DNA from: Bryoerythrophyllum caledonicum
Lineage: Eukaryota; Streptophyta; Bryopsida; Pottiales; Pottiaceae
DNA: 64,000 nucleotides
Direction of reading: 5' to 3'
Assembly: GCA_963971425.1 (NCBI GenBank)
Contig: OZ020519.1
Location: 11,982,028 to 12,046,027 of the forward strand
Below the pieces are notes generated by a model, which was not told where the DNA came from, ran no database searches, and saw only the letters and a list, made by a program, of their open reading frames with translations. Below are positions 47,414-59,180 of this stretch, piece by piece (position 1 is the first letter of the stretch; each line of letters opens with the position of its first letter). The translations under genes and the position numbers were made by a program.

Positions 47414-50400
47414 CTAGCAATCCTCCCCCCCCTCTTCGTACTCTCGATCCACGGCTGCAATTTCCCTATGCATCTCCGACCACCAACTATCGTCGCTGTC
47501 ATTGCCATCATCCCTCTTCTGCTTCCCGCCAGGATCCACCTTCTTTGCCGCAAAGATTTCCATGGCCTTCTCTATTCGTTCCACCACATTGTTCACAAAA
47601 GCGTCATTCTGTGGGAATGACACCAATAATTCCCCTTTGGATTTCTGTAGCACGTTCCGCCAATAGCCAATGGTGTCCCCAATCCTCTGATCAAATGCTT
47701 GCACCGCATTCCAATAAGAACACTCTACGTTTTTAAAAGAATCCTCTTTTGTTGAACTCCGTAGCTTTGCGGCCTCTTCCAACTTTGCAAGGACCAGGGC
47801 TCTTCCCACCAAAGTACAATTGTATTTCTTGTACTCATCTCTCAACTCAATGCCATCGTTTACCTCATGCCATACACCATCTTCTCCCTTCTGAGCTCTC
47901 TTTGGAGGAAATCGGAAAAAACACTTGTGCTCAGTGCTCCAATGCCCCCTAAAGTTGCGGCAAAACAACTCTTGTTGCTCGCCATCTTCAATCTCTCGCG
48001 CCCGTATCTTCACCTCATAGTCTTGTGTCATCCAAAATAATGGATCAATTTCCATCCCATACTCCTCGTATAGTTGGTGAGAAGAAAACTCACTATTCCA
48101 CATAAGTGGTTTTCCCCACTCACGATAGTTCAAGGATTTCTTCGGAAGTTGATCCAAGGGGAGATTCCATCGGTTGAACTCGTGCCCCGGTGGCATAACA
48201 TCTCGTATCCCCATTACTTCGTAGAATCTTGTGCTAATTGGAGAGCGACACATAGAACACGCCGATTGTATCATAGAACCTGCGGAAATGCAAGTAATAT
48301 GAAAGTTATGGCCACATTGGCCCAACGTATACGCTCCCTCCGGACCGAAATGATCTTGGCACAAGCTGCATTTGTCATTGAGGAATGCCGGGACAGAGTC
48401 GCAAGTATGGATTACTCTTCGCTTCAATTCTACAAAATGTGATGAGAAGGTATTGTAGGGCACCCATCCTTCCTTTACTTCTAAAGCCCAGTCAATACCA
48501 TGGCTCTTTTTCTTCCGATGATAGTTTGTGCGATCCATCATCTCCAGTACATCACCCCAAATAATAACCTTCGTGGACTCATGTCCACATTGTCCAACGA
48601 ATTTCTTCAATCTCTCCAATGCGGTATCCACGAGTTCACATGATTTATGTGATTCGGCGGCAAATTTCTTGACATCATGTTGTGCTTTCGAGACCATGGT
48701 CTCCCTGTCCTGAAGGCGATGAACCCAACCCAACCAAGGCATTGTATTCTCGTTCCATGGTATATCGTCCACCGATCTCAATGTCCTCCGCAGTGTCTCT
48801 AGTTCCGCTCGTGCCTCGTCCCTCTCCTTATTTGCCACCTCCAACTTCTGTGACATCGATTCCATCTCCCTCTCACCTTCCACTATCGCCTTCCTTTTTT
48901 CAGACGCTGCTGGCCGTACTTGGCTACTTCCAGCTGGTACTGTCAATTAAACAGAAGATGGCTCAGCCAATCTGTTAGATTTGACCGGTGTAGCATCCTC
49001 TACATCGTTCCCTCCAAACTTGGAAAGAGAAAGGTCGTCAGAAGTTCCGGCACTGTCCTCAATGACTACCACATCCACCTCACGAACATGCGCATTCATC
49101 TTCTCCGACATCCTGTTAACGAGTCTCCTACTGCCCTCCAGCTGCCGCTTGTTATTTTCCAATTCCCATTTAAGGTGTCTTGTGAGCATTTCATTTTTAT
49201 GGACCTCCTCCTCCATATCCATCACTTTCTCAGTTAGCGCAATCCTCTCTTTTAACATTGGCGTTATAGAGGAAGCCAACGTGTCGAAGCCATCAGCGGC
49301 TAGTAGCACACTCGGAGTGATAGTTGAAAACGTATGAGCCATATCTAGAAGATGAGGAGCCATTGCTGCAAGAATTTCGGCCCCGTCGACCAAATTACGT
49401 GCCACTCTCACTATTCAATGTATTTGGACCCATTCGTTTGAATCACTTCGCAGATCGGCTGGATGACCAAATTTTGTTACTTGAGCGCACGCTTCAGTCC
49501 ACTTAACACTCAAGTCGAGCAAGCCTTTCAACTTATCCTTGTTTGGCATTGTTCGAAGCATTTTTTCAATATTGGAAAACAAAGTACCCTTGCCAATGAT
49601 CGGGTCATTGGAATTTGGTTCTAATGTTTCCCGCGTTGAAGTGCTTGGCCCGGCATCCATTGTCTTTGGTGCCATGCCTTCCAAAGTTTGAACGTTTGGA
49701 ACAACGGTTTCTTCTTCATCCATATTCTCTCCCCCTCGTTCCGCGTTACCATTGTCTTCACCTCCTACAATCACAATATTCGGAATATGTGATTGTACGG
49801 GGTCTTTTACAGTCGTTGTCTCCAAAGTCTCTTTGGAAATTGTGGTTGACAATATATTGTCGATCACAATATCCAAATGTTTGTCAGACTCCATTACAAC
49901 GGCAACCTCTTCCACCGATGGTTGTATATTCGGCATGGTATCCACCACGGTCATCTGACGAGGCTTTTTCTTCAACTCCTCCAAAATAGCCTTCGTCAAG
50001 GTTGATTCAGGATTGAATAAATCAGGAATATCCTTCTGTTTTTGCCCAATCCTAAGCGGATATTGTTTTGTAGTTGGAAACGTGCTCCAATCCACCTTTC
50101 GTTTCGACACAACCTCGGTGTATACCATTGATAGTAGGCTGTAATTGAAAAACCCTTTGCTTCTTAGGCGATTCCCAAACAAAGCCCGCCAAACCTCCTC
50201 CGCACGATGAATGAAGTGATCATCTTTGCGCATCCACAGCTTGCAAGCAAAGTAAGTCGTATGACTTATGTGGCAATCTCTTGGCCAAAGTTTATCGATG
50301 TGGTACATCTTCACGTATTTATTGCATGTCTTGGATACCCAGTAATCATTCATTTTAGCCTCCCAACCTTCCTCCGCCTGAATGTCTTCATTGTCCAAAA

Positions 50401-50509
50401 TCTCCCACTGTAGATCATGAGTAGCACCTTTTTGTTTGAACCGTTTCTTCGACTCTCCCGTTCCAATTTCACTCACATCTTCCACCACGATCTGCTTCTC
50501 CGTCGCCAT
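47414..50509 (-). pseudogene. RING-H2 / coiled-coil protein (paralogue R1)
   Basis: One reading frame from ATG 50509 to 47414 (1031 codons), broken by a TGA at 49415-49417 and a TAA at 48947-48949. The N-terminal 150 residues are shared with R2 at 60747: W....C.....YHIDK.WP, then KRKVDWSTF. A variable acidic linker follows, then strong coiled coil (EKVMDMEEEVHKNEMLTR, ELETLRRTLRSVDD). The RING-H2 is CSLC, CGHNFHITC and CSMC (C3H2C3), about residues 740-790. The C-terminal 250 residues contain IDPLFWMTQDYEVKIR and RKDD/acidic repeats. RING-H2 domains usually act as ubiquitin ligases binding an E2, and no membrane segment is seen. It is convergent with the hAT transposase. The stops fit C-to-T decay, although a spliced form cannot be excluded. 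Confidence 0.6.
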
Positions 50510-50782
50510 GATAACGTTTGCTTTTAAAAAAACAAACGCGGACACTCCGGTATTAATTTGTGAATGAATGGTTTGGGAAATTAAAAAACGGTTTATCCGG
50601 TCGCAGTAAAAGGACCCCCGTCTCCTCACCTAGTAAGAGCAACAAGTACAGAAATCTGTAAGTGCAGCACATCCGACTCGGCATGAGAGAAGAGGAAGTG
50701 AGGAAAAAAGAAGTGGCCGTCCCTGGCAGAGAAGCCATAACAGTACCCGGAATTATTCCAATTATTTCTTCTTCTCCCGAGT

Positions 50783-51325
50783 ATCTCCTTTGATCACTCG
50801 TTGGGCGACAATCTCCGTACCTCCTCGTGCAAAAAATATGCGCTCATTCTTCACGTGCTAGTAGGTTGACAAGAAATAATGCTCACCTTTCTTGATTTTT
50901 CCAAAATCGATTACCGCCTTCCTCCTCCCAACATGCTTCCACAGCGAGTCCAGCTTCCGCACAAGGAGCTTCTCACGCCCCTCCACGGTGGAGCAAACCT
51001 TGCACCGCACCTAACACACACGTCCATCACGCCCCAACACGGACTCCGCCCGCGGTAGGCGTGCAGCCCAACTGTCCTCGAAGTGCCGGTTATGTTCGTA
51101 GCTCTGCCGCCTTCGCCGCGTGGCCCTGACCATGGGACTATCAACGGCAGCCTCCAAAATTTGAACATCGGAGTCTGAACTAGCGGTGGGTTTCGCAGAC
51201 TCCGTGAGAACAATCACGCGGGTCGCTGAGGCGACGTCTTCCACCTCGTCTATCTCTGAACCCTGAGAAGACACGCGGACACACCCTAACCCTTTAACCA
51301 TCATTTGTGAACTCTCTCTCGGCAC
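50783..51325 (-). pseudogene. C2H2/BED-like zinc-finger protein
   Basis: The frame starts near 51325 (the next Met is MMVKGLG) with an acidic Ser-rich N-terminus and a basic RRRRQ stretch. After a TAG at 51011-51013 it continues VRCKVCSTVEGREKLL, KLDSLWKHVGRRKA and KKGEHYF, then another TAG near 50860 before HVKNERIFFARGG. The spacing C-x2-C...H...H suggests one zinc finger. I recall similar 'CKVC..VEG' fingers from plant multigene families linked to transposons, but give no name. It lies directly upstream of R1 on the same strand. Confidence 0.5.
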
Positions 51326-51982
51326 TCTTCCGTAGTACTAAAATTTCAAGAGACACGACTGTTGCTTCGGAGCCATGAGCAAACCCTGAATAGGACGACA
51401 AGAACAAGAGAAAACAAACGGCGAAGGTGCGATAACTCCCTGGTTTATGTGCACACGCACCATAGACGCCGCTGCCACGACCGGCGCTACAGCAAACGAC
51501 ACTGCCTCCATCACTCCCCCAACTGGCGTGGTTCCTCCATTGCTCCCCCACGCAGTCTAGTCCAATCCACGCCGCACCCGCTCTGATCAGCGCCGCCTTC
51601 AACCAACCCAAAATTCCCTTGGCGACAAACCCCCACAGAACCTCTCAAACATGGCGATCTCTGTAACTTCGCTCGTCTATTGCTGACGAACTACTGCTAA
51701 TCTCGGGTGTGTGCAAATTGGCGATGGCGCGCTCTGAAATACGCGAGTGTGGCGCGCTTTGGACGAGACAAGGTGGGGTGATGGCGGCCGAGAAGCGAGA
51801 GGGGCGGCTCACGACGGTGAGGAGACGTCTCGCTAGGGCGCGAGACAGGCGAAGTGACCGGGGACCCCAAACCGATTCGTGCGAAGATATGATCTAAAAC
51901 CGTGAAAATTCTTGGTGTAAAATTCGCCAAAGTGAAAAAGAAGTAAGTTACCGGCGAAAATTTGTCTGTAAAAAAATCGCTA
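51326..51982. other. GC-rich region without assigned gene
   Basis: Overlapping frames on both strands, none recognisable. It may include the promoter of the minus-strand zinc-finger gene. Confidence 0.35.
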
Positions 51983-51990
51983 GTACTGCC

Positions 51991-52270
51991 CCGATTTGAC
52001 AGGACACCCCCTACGCTCAGACTTACCGAGTGGGGACGAGGTGGTGGGGCCAAAACCTGGCTCCTATTTTGTTTTTGAATGACGCCCTAAATGTAGCCAA
52101 AGGGGGATGTGTAGATTAAATTCAAGCCGTAGGCCCCATTGTTGTAAAAAAAAAAGCCAAAAAAAGCCTCTGACCCCCCCAAAAATGGGAGGCCCAGAAA
52201 AATGAGCCCATGCAATTAAGACAGGGCCCACCTCGGGTAAGTCCGAGCGTGGGGATGTCCTGTCCGCGCG
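51991..52270. mobile_element. 280-bp TIR element (MITE) with 8-bp target duplication
   Basis: Flanked on both sides by GTACTGCC (51983-51990 and 52271-52278; a ninth base C also matches). The termini are inverted: GACAGGACA...CTCAGACTTACC on the left and its near complement GTAAGTCCGAGCG...TGTCCTGTC on the right, over about 33 bp. Eight bases suit hAT, nine would suit Mutator. It appears to sit at the end of a copia gag fragment. Confidence 0.65.
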
Positions 52271-52278
52271 GTACTGCC

Positions 52279-53069
52279 CATACCAACGACCTGGACCGCG
52301 GTTTTGGCCGGGGTTTTCTCTTCCTCGTGAGTTACGTCCGCGTCCCCCACGATATGCTCCGCCATCGGTCGTTGCAAGTGCAATCTCGACTTGCTCACGG
52401 TCACGGCGTCGGGCCTTCTTGCCATCTTCTTGTAGCAGAAGTGACTCAAGCTCCGTAAGTGATATTGTTTTCTCGTACTGGCTGCTATTCCTCTAATTGG
52501 CTGTTCGACAGATTGGTGAGAGTCCGATCCACCAACTCCTCATCTGGAATGATCACGTTCACGTTTGCTAGTTGTGCTATCAACGAGCTGATGTTCTTTA
52601 GATGTTCATCCATACTAGTTTTTTTAGACATTCTCAAGCTATAGAGTTGCGACCTAGGGGTTAGTCCTTTGTTGGTTGACTTGGATTCGTACAATTCACG
52701 CAACTTAATCTTCATTTGCGTGGGTTTAGGAAGATGCATAATATGGGGGAGTATGGAATCCTTAACTGAGTAGGTGATGATACNNNNNNNNNNNNNNNNN
52801 NNNNNNNNNNNNNNNNNNNNNNNNNNNNNNNNNNNNNNNNNNNNNNNNNNNNNNNNNNNNNNNNNNNNNNNNNNNNNNNNNNNNNNNNNNNNNNNNNNNN
52901 NNNNNNNNNNNNNNNNNNNNNNNNNNNNNNNNNNNNNNNNNNNNNNNNNNNNNNNNNNNNNNNNNNNNNNNNNNNNNNNNNNNGTCTGCACATGTGGCAT
53001 GCAGATTCCTTTCTGAATCCAACGTGTCTCTCCAGATGTAAATGTGAAAATTGCGTTTTCTGCCATCAA
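52279..53069 (-). pseudogene. Copia-type gag fragment, interrupted by assembly gap
   Basis: Left of the gap, LRELYESKSTNKGL, SQLYSLRMSKKTSMDEHLKN and PDEELVDRTLTNL match copia gag (UBN2-type) as I know it. Further on, in another frame, LTELESLLLQEDGKKARRR and RGGRGRNSRGRENPG fit the region before its zinc knuckle. Right of the gap the frame begins MAENAIFTFTSGETRW. Length within the gap is unknown. No integrase or reverse transcriptase was seen. Confidence 0.65.
52784..52983. other. Assembly gap (200 N)
   Basis: Exactly 200 N, a conventional gap size. The join between the hAT/RING block and E2 is therefore not proven by sequence. Confidence 0.99.
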
Positions 53070-53175
53070 AATGGCCCCATCATAGTAAAGTCACGATCCG
53101 TCACAATGTCATGCCGTCATTGTGTCGTGACATCGTGACATTGTGACGGAAATTGTCCCCGTCACAACACAATAG

Positions 53176-53184
53176 ACAACCCTG
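53176..53184 (-). repeat. hAT-type terminus facing left
   Basis: ACAACCCTG ends exactly where E2 homology begins (CAAGGGAG...). Inside lie TGTGACGG / CCGTCACAA repeats typical of subterminal sites. The inner sequence differs from that behind the terminus at 32556, so the two are probably ends of different hAT families. Confidence 0.5.
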
Positions 53185-53194
53185 CAAGGGAGCC

Positions 53195-53589
53195 AAGTGG
53201 ATGAGCTGGGCAATGGTAATGTTGGCGTTCAACTTATTCAAGTCCTCCCAAAGATCATATGGTCTAAACGTGGAGGTGGATGAAGGGTTTTTAATTCCCA
53301 TTTCTGGAATGGGAATTGTTGGACCCTCCCAGGTTGGCTCGGGTGTGTGGAGCTCCTGGGATTTTTCACCTCCTTCAGAAGGGGTGGAATCTAACATCAA
53401 CGGATTCATTGGAGGCACCTTCTGGTTGGCTTTCCTTGTGGACTTCAAGGCTTCATGAACTACATCATTGAGTTCTGATAAGTGTGGTGAATCCTCGAAG
53501 CTACCCTCTGATTCCTGAGCTACGAAGGGTTGGTTGGCCTTTTGGGCTCGTGTCAATACCGCATTTACGGGAAGTGAAAGGTGAGCCAC
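53195..53589 (-). pseudogene. E2 gag-pol linker
   Basis: HLSELNDVVHEALKSTRK and FRPYDLWEDLNKLNANITIA match the same region of E1 (31172-30780). It is one frame away from gag because E2 has lost a base near 53620 relative to E1. It ends at the hAT-type terminus. Confidence 0.75.
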
Positions 53590-55355
53590 TTGATGTGGAA
53601 TGACAGGTTCATGCGAAACAAATGAGATTGGGAAGAAGTAGAACTTTGGGGAGCTCCTTGAGTCCCCAATTCTGTCAACGTGACTGTGGTAGAGGGAGAA
53701 GAAGAAGCAGGAGATGCAAATCGAGCATCTTGGTTAGGCGCTTGGTTTTGGCCAAAGGGCACAAAACCTTGTTGGGTTTGCAAACCTTGAGGAGGTTGGT
53801 GGTTTTGACGATGATTATTATAATCATAGTACATGTTGGGAGGATGGAGACTATTGTCATTCGAAGGGTTTCGAGCCCCTCTCTGATTATCCATGGCTTG
53901 TTGGGCAAAATTTCCTCTCATTGGCCTCATAGGAATGACTTTGCCCTTCTCCCTACACCTAATTGTGGGATGATTACCACCGCAGTTCCCACACACTACC
54001 CCATTCTCCAACCAACAACTCCCAGGTGGATGTCTTCTCCTACAAGACTGACGGATCTGCCAACGAGATTGGGGCCTCGGACCTTGACCACGATTAAATT
54101 GTTGATTCCGGTGTGGGGGTTGGTAGACGTTTGAATGGTGTGGGAAGGTGGTACAGAACTGCATGGTGTGGCCATTCTCGCCGCATGAAGTGCACCACAT
54201 ACCAGAAGAATGTCTACCTGACTCTATCTGAGGAGGTGGGGCATTAGGGTTTTGGTTCCTGAGTAGGAGAGCCATCTGATCTGTCATTGCCCTCAATTGT
54301 TGTTGGAGTTGGTCTTGGAACCCCTGTTGAGCGTCGTGGATCTCCTTCTTCATCTTGTGACGCCAAGTGGGTCCATATGTAAGAGCGGGTAGAGGAACGG
54401 GTGGCCTGACATTAACAGGAATGGTATTCACCACCGGTGGAGAATATACTGTTGGGCCAGGTTGAGATTCAACTAAGTCAGACTTCTCCCGGGCATGGAT
54501 GGAAATAAAGCTAGGAATGCTCTCATTCTCTTTCCTCCATAGTTTCTCGTGTTCTATTGCCACCGCTGCCACGGTCCTAGCTGCCTTGTTAGCTTCCTCT
54601 AAGGTGGTGGGCCTTGTCTGGAGAATTTCCCGTATCGTTTTCTCTAGATAAAACCCTTGAAGGAAAAAGTGTCTCAAGGTATCATCTGTGAGCAAATCAC
54701 CCACGAACCGGGTGACAACTTGCTCAAATCTACGAATGTAGGATGAAATATCTTCATCCTTCCCTTGCCTAAAGCTTGCCAGGGCCGTCAAGGCTGCACT
54801 CTGGCCTACTTCGGGTCTATACTGTTCCAAGAATGACCTCATGAGGCCATCCCAATCACGAAAGGTGGATGCCGCATAATTGCGGTACCATTCATAAGCC
54901 GATTCCTTGAGTGTGGTTGGAAACCATACCAAGTAGTAACGGTTGTCGGTTATCAAACACGTCGTCAATAACTCTATAAACCGCTCCACATGCATCGAGG
55001 GATCCTCATCCCTAGTTCCCTTGAAACTAGGAAGATTTGGGGGCATAGGGGCAGCTTGAAGCCCTTCAGGAACTACGATAGGCAAACCCTTTGGTTGAAC
55101 CAAGGGGTTTAGAGGTGGGTTGACAATTGGATCTTCCATGTCACCAAGACTAGGAGGAGGAGAAGAGTGAGAAGAAGAGGAAGACCTAAGGCTCGATTCC
55201 TCAACGGTTGTAAGGTTCTTGGGGCTTCCCAAATGGGTTCTTGTACTAGGACTTCCTCCTAATGTCTCAGGATTGGGAAATGAAGTTGGAGTAGTAGAGA
55301 TTAGGGGAAGGGGAAGCGGTCTATAACATCTTCCAGATCGAGTCACAGGGCTCAT
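53565..55355 (-). CDS. E2 Gag polyprotein (596 aa)
   Basis: An intact frame from MSPVTRSGRCYRP. The N-terminus is Ser/Pro-rich. The capsid (retrotrans_gag type) spans about residues 105-260, including ERFIELLTTCLITDNRYYLV, WDGLMRSFLEQYRPE and FFLQGFYLEKTIREILQ. Two zinc knuckles, CTSCGENGHTMQFC and CGNCGGNHPTIRC, follow, then a Gln/Asn/Pro-rich tail. Gag forms the virus-like particle that packages element RNA. The last ~25 codons are out of frame with E1 because of a one-base loss. It is the best preserved protein in the window. Confidence 0.85.
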   Translation of the reverse strand: MSPVTRSGRCYRPLPLPLISTTPTSFPNPETLGGSPSTRTHLGSPKNLTTVEESSLRSSSSSHSSPPPSLGDMEDPIVNPPLNPLVQPKGLPIVVPEGLQAAPMPPNLPSFKGTRDEDPSMHVERFIELLTTCLITDNRYYLVWFPTTLKESAYEWYRNYAASTFRDWDGLMRSFLEQYRPEVGQSAALTALASFRQGKDEDISSYIRRFEQVVTRFVGDLLTDDTLRHFFLQGFYLEKTIREILQTRPTTLEEANKAARTVAAVAIEHEKLWRKENESIPSFISIHAREKSDLVESQPGPTVYSPPVVNTIPVNVRPPVPLPALTYGPTWRHKMKKEIHDAQQGFQDQLQQQLRAMTDQMALLLRNQNPNAPPPQIESGRHSSGMWCTSCGENGHTMQFCTTFPHHSNVYQPPHRNQQFNRGQGPRPQSRWQIRQSCRRRHPPGSCWLENGVVCGNCGGNHPTIRCREKGKVIPMRPMRGNFAQQAMDNQRGARNPSNDNSLHPPNMYYDYNNHRQNHQPPQGLQTQQGFVPFGQNQAPNQDARFASPASSSPSTTVTLTELGTQGAPQSSTSSQSHLFRMNLSFHIKWLTFHFP

Positions 55356-56409
55356 CTAACGATTAAGTTGCCGTTCTTAGTTTTCTAGACCTATGTGAAG
55401 AAATTTCGTAAATACAAATAATTGACTTAAAATGATCCCGAGTTTCTCCCAAACTCCCCCATGCTGGGAAGTAAACAAAACAGAAGGTTACATGTGGGGC
55501 TAACCTCCGGACGAGGTATACCCACTATGCCCCATACGATACAGACTCTTAGTTGGGCTGACCACCTACCTGGAGGTTTCTCCTTGGTATCAAGGTATCT
55601 CCAATTTCTCTCCAAGGGGTGGCATTACCAACTTAAGAGAAACGACACCAACATGTACAAAAGAATCCTTCATTGGTTCATCATAATTCATTCATTAAGA
55701 AGGGGAGAACGTACCTGGCTGCAAATTCACCTTCCCTGTTCGATCCCTAACCGAATCTAAGTGCCTAGTGTAGGGTTTGGTGTAGTGAGGAAGGTTTGTA
55801 TACTCACCTTATGCCGTGCTCCTTCCTCACGACCCCTTCAACATGCATACCATTCCATGTATACAACATTCATCCCATTCAACATACAAGGCTATCGATA
55901 ACACACAAGTTGCCCTTACCTTGGTGGTAGATCAAGTTCGGGGGGGAAGGGAAGGGCGCCCTTGTCCCATGCCCGGGCACATGCACCTTCCCTCTTCGGC
56001 TTAGAAGCTCATTGATTGCTTTCAAGCAATTGTGGGAGGGCCTCAACCTTTCACCCCTAAGCCCCCTTACTCAACCAAAGCACAAAAGTTAGAAGGTGGT
56101 CCGCCTAGCACAATGTGCTTGTGTTAGGAGGTCGGGAATTCCACACACCCTTCTAACTCCCCACCTCCATTACAACTTGAACAAAACACCTCATACAAGA
56201 ATACATGCACAAAGGTAGGTTTAGCAACTTACCTCAAGCAATAGCGCACTCCACTCCCCACCTGTGGCAAAAACTACTCAACTCACGGTGTAGGTCAGAA
56301 TTAGACAATTCAGAACCCTAGATATCCTAAATTTAGCAATCCAGCAGCAAGACATACACCTTCCAAGCAACAAACCAAACAAAAAGCTCCTCCCGGCGGA
56401 CGGACCAAA
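55356..56409 (-). other. E2 leader between primer-binding site and gag
   Basis: About 1 kb without a long sense frame. The primer-binding site (TGGTCCGTCCGCCGGGAG, 56390-56407) starts two bases from the LTR end on the minus strand. The region is Pro/Leu-coding in short frames only. Confidence 0.55.
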
Positions 56410-59180
56410 TGTAAGCCCAAAAATAGACCCCCTAAGAGAATCAATTTTTAGACCTACAAGGTCCTATTGTTACACCACTCAACCACTCTTTATGCTTAAC
56501 TGTAGATTCTAATTTACTGGAGTTGGATCTTTGGCATATCTATTTATATATTTAGAATTTAATAATACTATTATTTTAACCCAGTTAAGTGGACTCGATT
56601 AACCTTTTCTTGGAACTTAAACACTTAACTCCGGATAAATTAATTAGGTATAGGTAATTATTTAATTATTTGTTATCTAATTATTACGGTTATTATTTAT
56701 TCAGATTTTATTTTTTTATTTTTTTTTATTTTTTTTATAATTTTTTTTTTTATTTTACTTGTTTTATTTTATTTTTTTTAGTTTAGGTCGGCTGATCAGG
56801 CCTGATCCAGACCCTATTTTGTGGCAGCAACTTCAGCAGCACTTATCTTTTGATTCGGAACTCCGAATCCAAAAAATTTCCTCTCATAATGATCAGCAAC
56901 TCATTTCCAACTTGAATGAACCACTTAGAACCAAAATCAGCAGGCCGAGGATATAGAAACCACCATCACAAGCAAGTTCCATGCACCAACGATCTCAACA
57001 TAACATTATGATCCCAAAGACGATCTTATGCATATCAAATGGAATCAATGGGCTGTGGACCGGTTCAGCTCTGATGGAACTTGTGGCCAAATACCTAATT
57101 CTGGCAAAAATTTACCAGCGCTTCTGCATGAGATTCGGCCACCGGAATTTTAACACCTTGCTCCTCGCAGCTCTCCCGCACCTTCTCTCCAGAGAGCACC
57201 GCGCGCGCAGGCTCTTGATCTCTCGCGCAAACACCTCCAGCTCCACAGCCCTCGCGCGCAGCTCCGCGACAAACCGGGTGACGACCTCCAGCAAATCACA
57301 CCAGACTCACATTCAAACACACCACCTATGGTCAGAGGCGTTCACAAACGCCGGCACCCCTCCAGATCGATCCTCCTCCTCGAGTCTTCCCAGCTCGCGG
57401 TACATTCACACCACCGCGCGCACACACGGCTCCGCGATCACCAACGCCGACCTTCAACAGCGCCTCCACACCGGAGCTCCCACCGAATGAGCACTCCAGC
57501 GCGCTTTCTCAAAACCAAAAAAAAAAAAACAGCTCTCTCTTCCGAGCTCCAAACCAGACCTCGTGATCGAAATCACGGACCCCGCAATCCAGGCAGCCAC
57601 AACACCGACCGCCTCACACATACAAGGGAAACAAAATTAAAAAAAACAACCGCACCTCGCACCTTGCGCACACAGGTGCGCCCTCTCCGCCGAACTGCTT
57701 CCCGAACCGAGCCCAGCTCGTGCGAGCTCCTCCCGCGCACGTCGACCGCCGCGCACTCACTCGCAGGAGCTTCCTTCGCACACGCCGATGCGGCCTCTCC
57801 ACCGAACTTCCACGCCCGAAGCCCCGGCTCGCAGCAGCCTCACACGCTCAGGCGCGCTCTCCAGATGCCGGCTCTTCTCCACCGGAGCCTAACCGAACTC
57901 CCACCTTCGAATCTCCAGCCCACACACTCTCGGCGCACTCGGGCGCGAGCAAGAAAAAAAACACAACACCCAAAAAAAAACAGAGTCTCCCACAAGAACC
58001 CAGCAGCCCCTCGTGGACCGCCTTCTCACAACAAAGAAAAATAGCGAGCTCCAGCTCGCTTGCTCGGAGGAGCTCCTCTCGCACACACCGATCCTCCAAA
58101 AACGAACGGCTCTCTTCCCCCCCCCCCCCCCCCCCCCCCGCGCACTCCGGCGTTCTCTCGACAAGAACAGTCTTCTCCAAAAAAAACCGGCCCCCGAAAA
58201 TCCCGAGAGCTCCAGCTCGCGAGCTCCAGGAGCTCTTCTCCCAACAGCTCTTCAGAGAAAAAAAAAAAACACACACCGAGCTCCCCAGCTCCCTCGCTCC
58301 CCAGCTCCCTCGCTCCCCGGAATTCCGCCTGGCCGGGTCCTTTTTTTTCCTTTCTCTCTTTTTTTTTCCCCGACCAGACTGGCTTACCTTAATGAGGCAG
58401 CCCATAACCTCTCCCAGAAATGCAGAATTGGCTTCTTACAGCCGTCTTTGCATGTCTTTGGTTTATCACGCATTAATTCGCCGCCTTGCTCTTGACGAGC
58501 CGCTCTAAAATTAAATCCATGGTGGCAAAAATTGTCATGTGGCATGTGCATGGAGAAGCACATCCACCCACTTCCTTTTTCTCTTCTTTTTCCCTTTTCT
58601 TTTTCTTTTGATCTTTTTAAAGACTATTACACTAGATCTAGTACTAACTACTGATGATTTTCAATTTACTTCTAACTTCAAAAACTAACCACACAGCTGG
58701 ACTCCCAGCACCCTAATTAGTCTATCTAAATTTTCCTAGCATTTTAGGAGTTCATTAAGTATTTTTCCCGAGTGGTCAAACCGTCGACAAACTAGTCAAC
58801 CCCTAGAAATAAATAGTAATTCAACTCGGAAAATTCTAGAAATTTTACCACTACTTCTACCTGCTAGGAGACACTCTTCCAATTTTTTCCCAAATTTTTT
58901 TACCCATTTCTCAATTTTTAGTCATTTTCCAAGGACTTTTCTTCCCCTTTTTTATCTTTCTCTTCATTTCCATTCCACTTCCACTACACTTTCAAGCATA
59001 TTAGTAGGGAAGAGGAAAAAATAGGAACTTAGTGTCACATCATGGCACTAGGCCTATTACTCTAGGAATTTTGACTTTAATAGGTGGGTTGACCGCTACT
59101 TTAACTAAAATTGGCTTAATACTATCAAAAACTCGAAAAAATGAAGAAAAAAGAGTGAGGGCCCACTTTGGCCACTCACA
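56410..59180 (-). repeat. E2 5' LTR (about 2771 bp)
   Basis: On the plus strand TGTAAGCCCAAAAAT at 56410 and GGCCACTCACA at 59180. Colinear with 23365-26349, but shorter and diverged, with a C20 tract near 58120 in place of other low-complexity sequence. Open frames at 56.98-58.5 kb are low-complexity by-products. Confidence 0.8.

Larger units (their letters stand above)
53185..59180 (-). mobile_element. Gypsy element E2, 3'-truncated copy
   Basis: Minus-strand order: 5' LTR (59180-56410), primer-binding site, leader, gag (55355-53565) and the start of the protease linker (to about 53195). The rest of pol is missing. Same family as E1 with much better preserved gag. Inserted into the RING domain of the gene at 60747, the target being next to ATGAG at 59181. 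Confidence 0.85.

Noticed and set aside
53101-53160. Regulatory site cluster from repeated TGTGACGG / CCGTCACAA
   Set aside because: Better explained as subterminal repeats of the hAT-type end at 53184.
32556-53184. One giant intact hAT transposon carrying RING genes
   Set aside because: The two termini share only the first nine bases, their subterminal repeats differ, there is no matching 8-bp target duplication, and an assembly gap lies inside. Kept only as a finding about junctions.
56981-58508. Frames of up to 262 codons, including Pro runs
   Set aside because: They lie inside the E2 LTR around poly-C and poly-A tracts, with the same composition artefact as in the E1 LTR.
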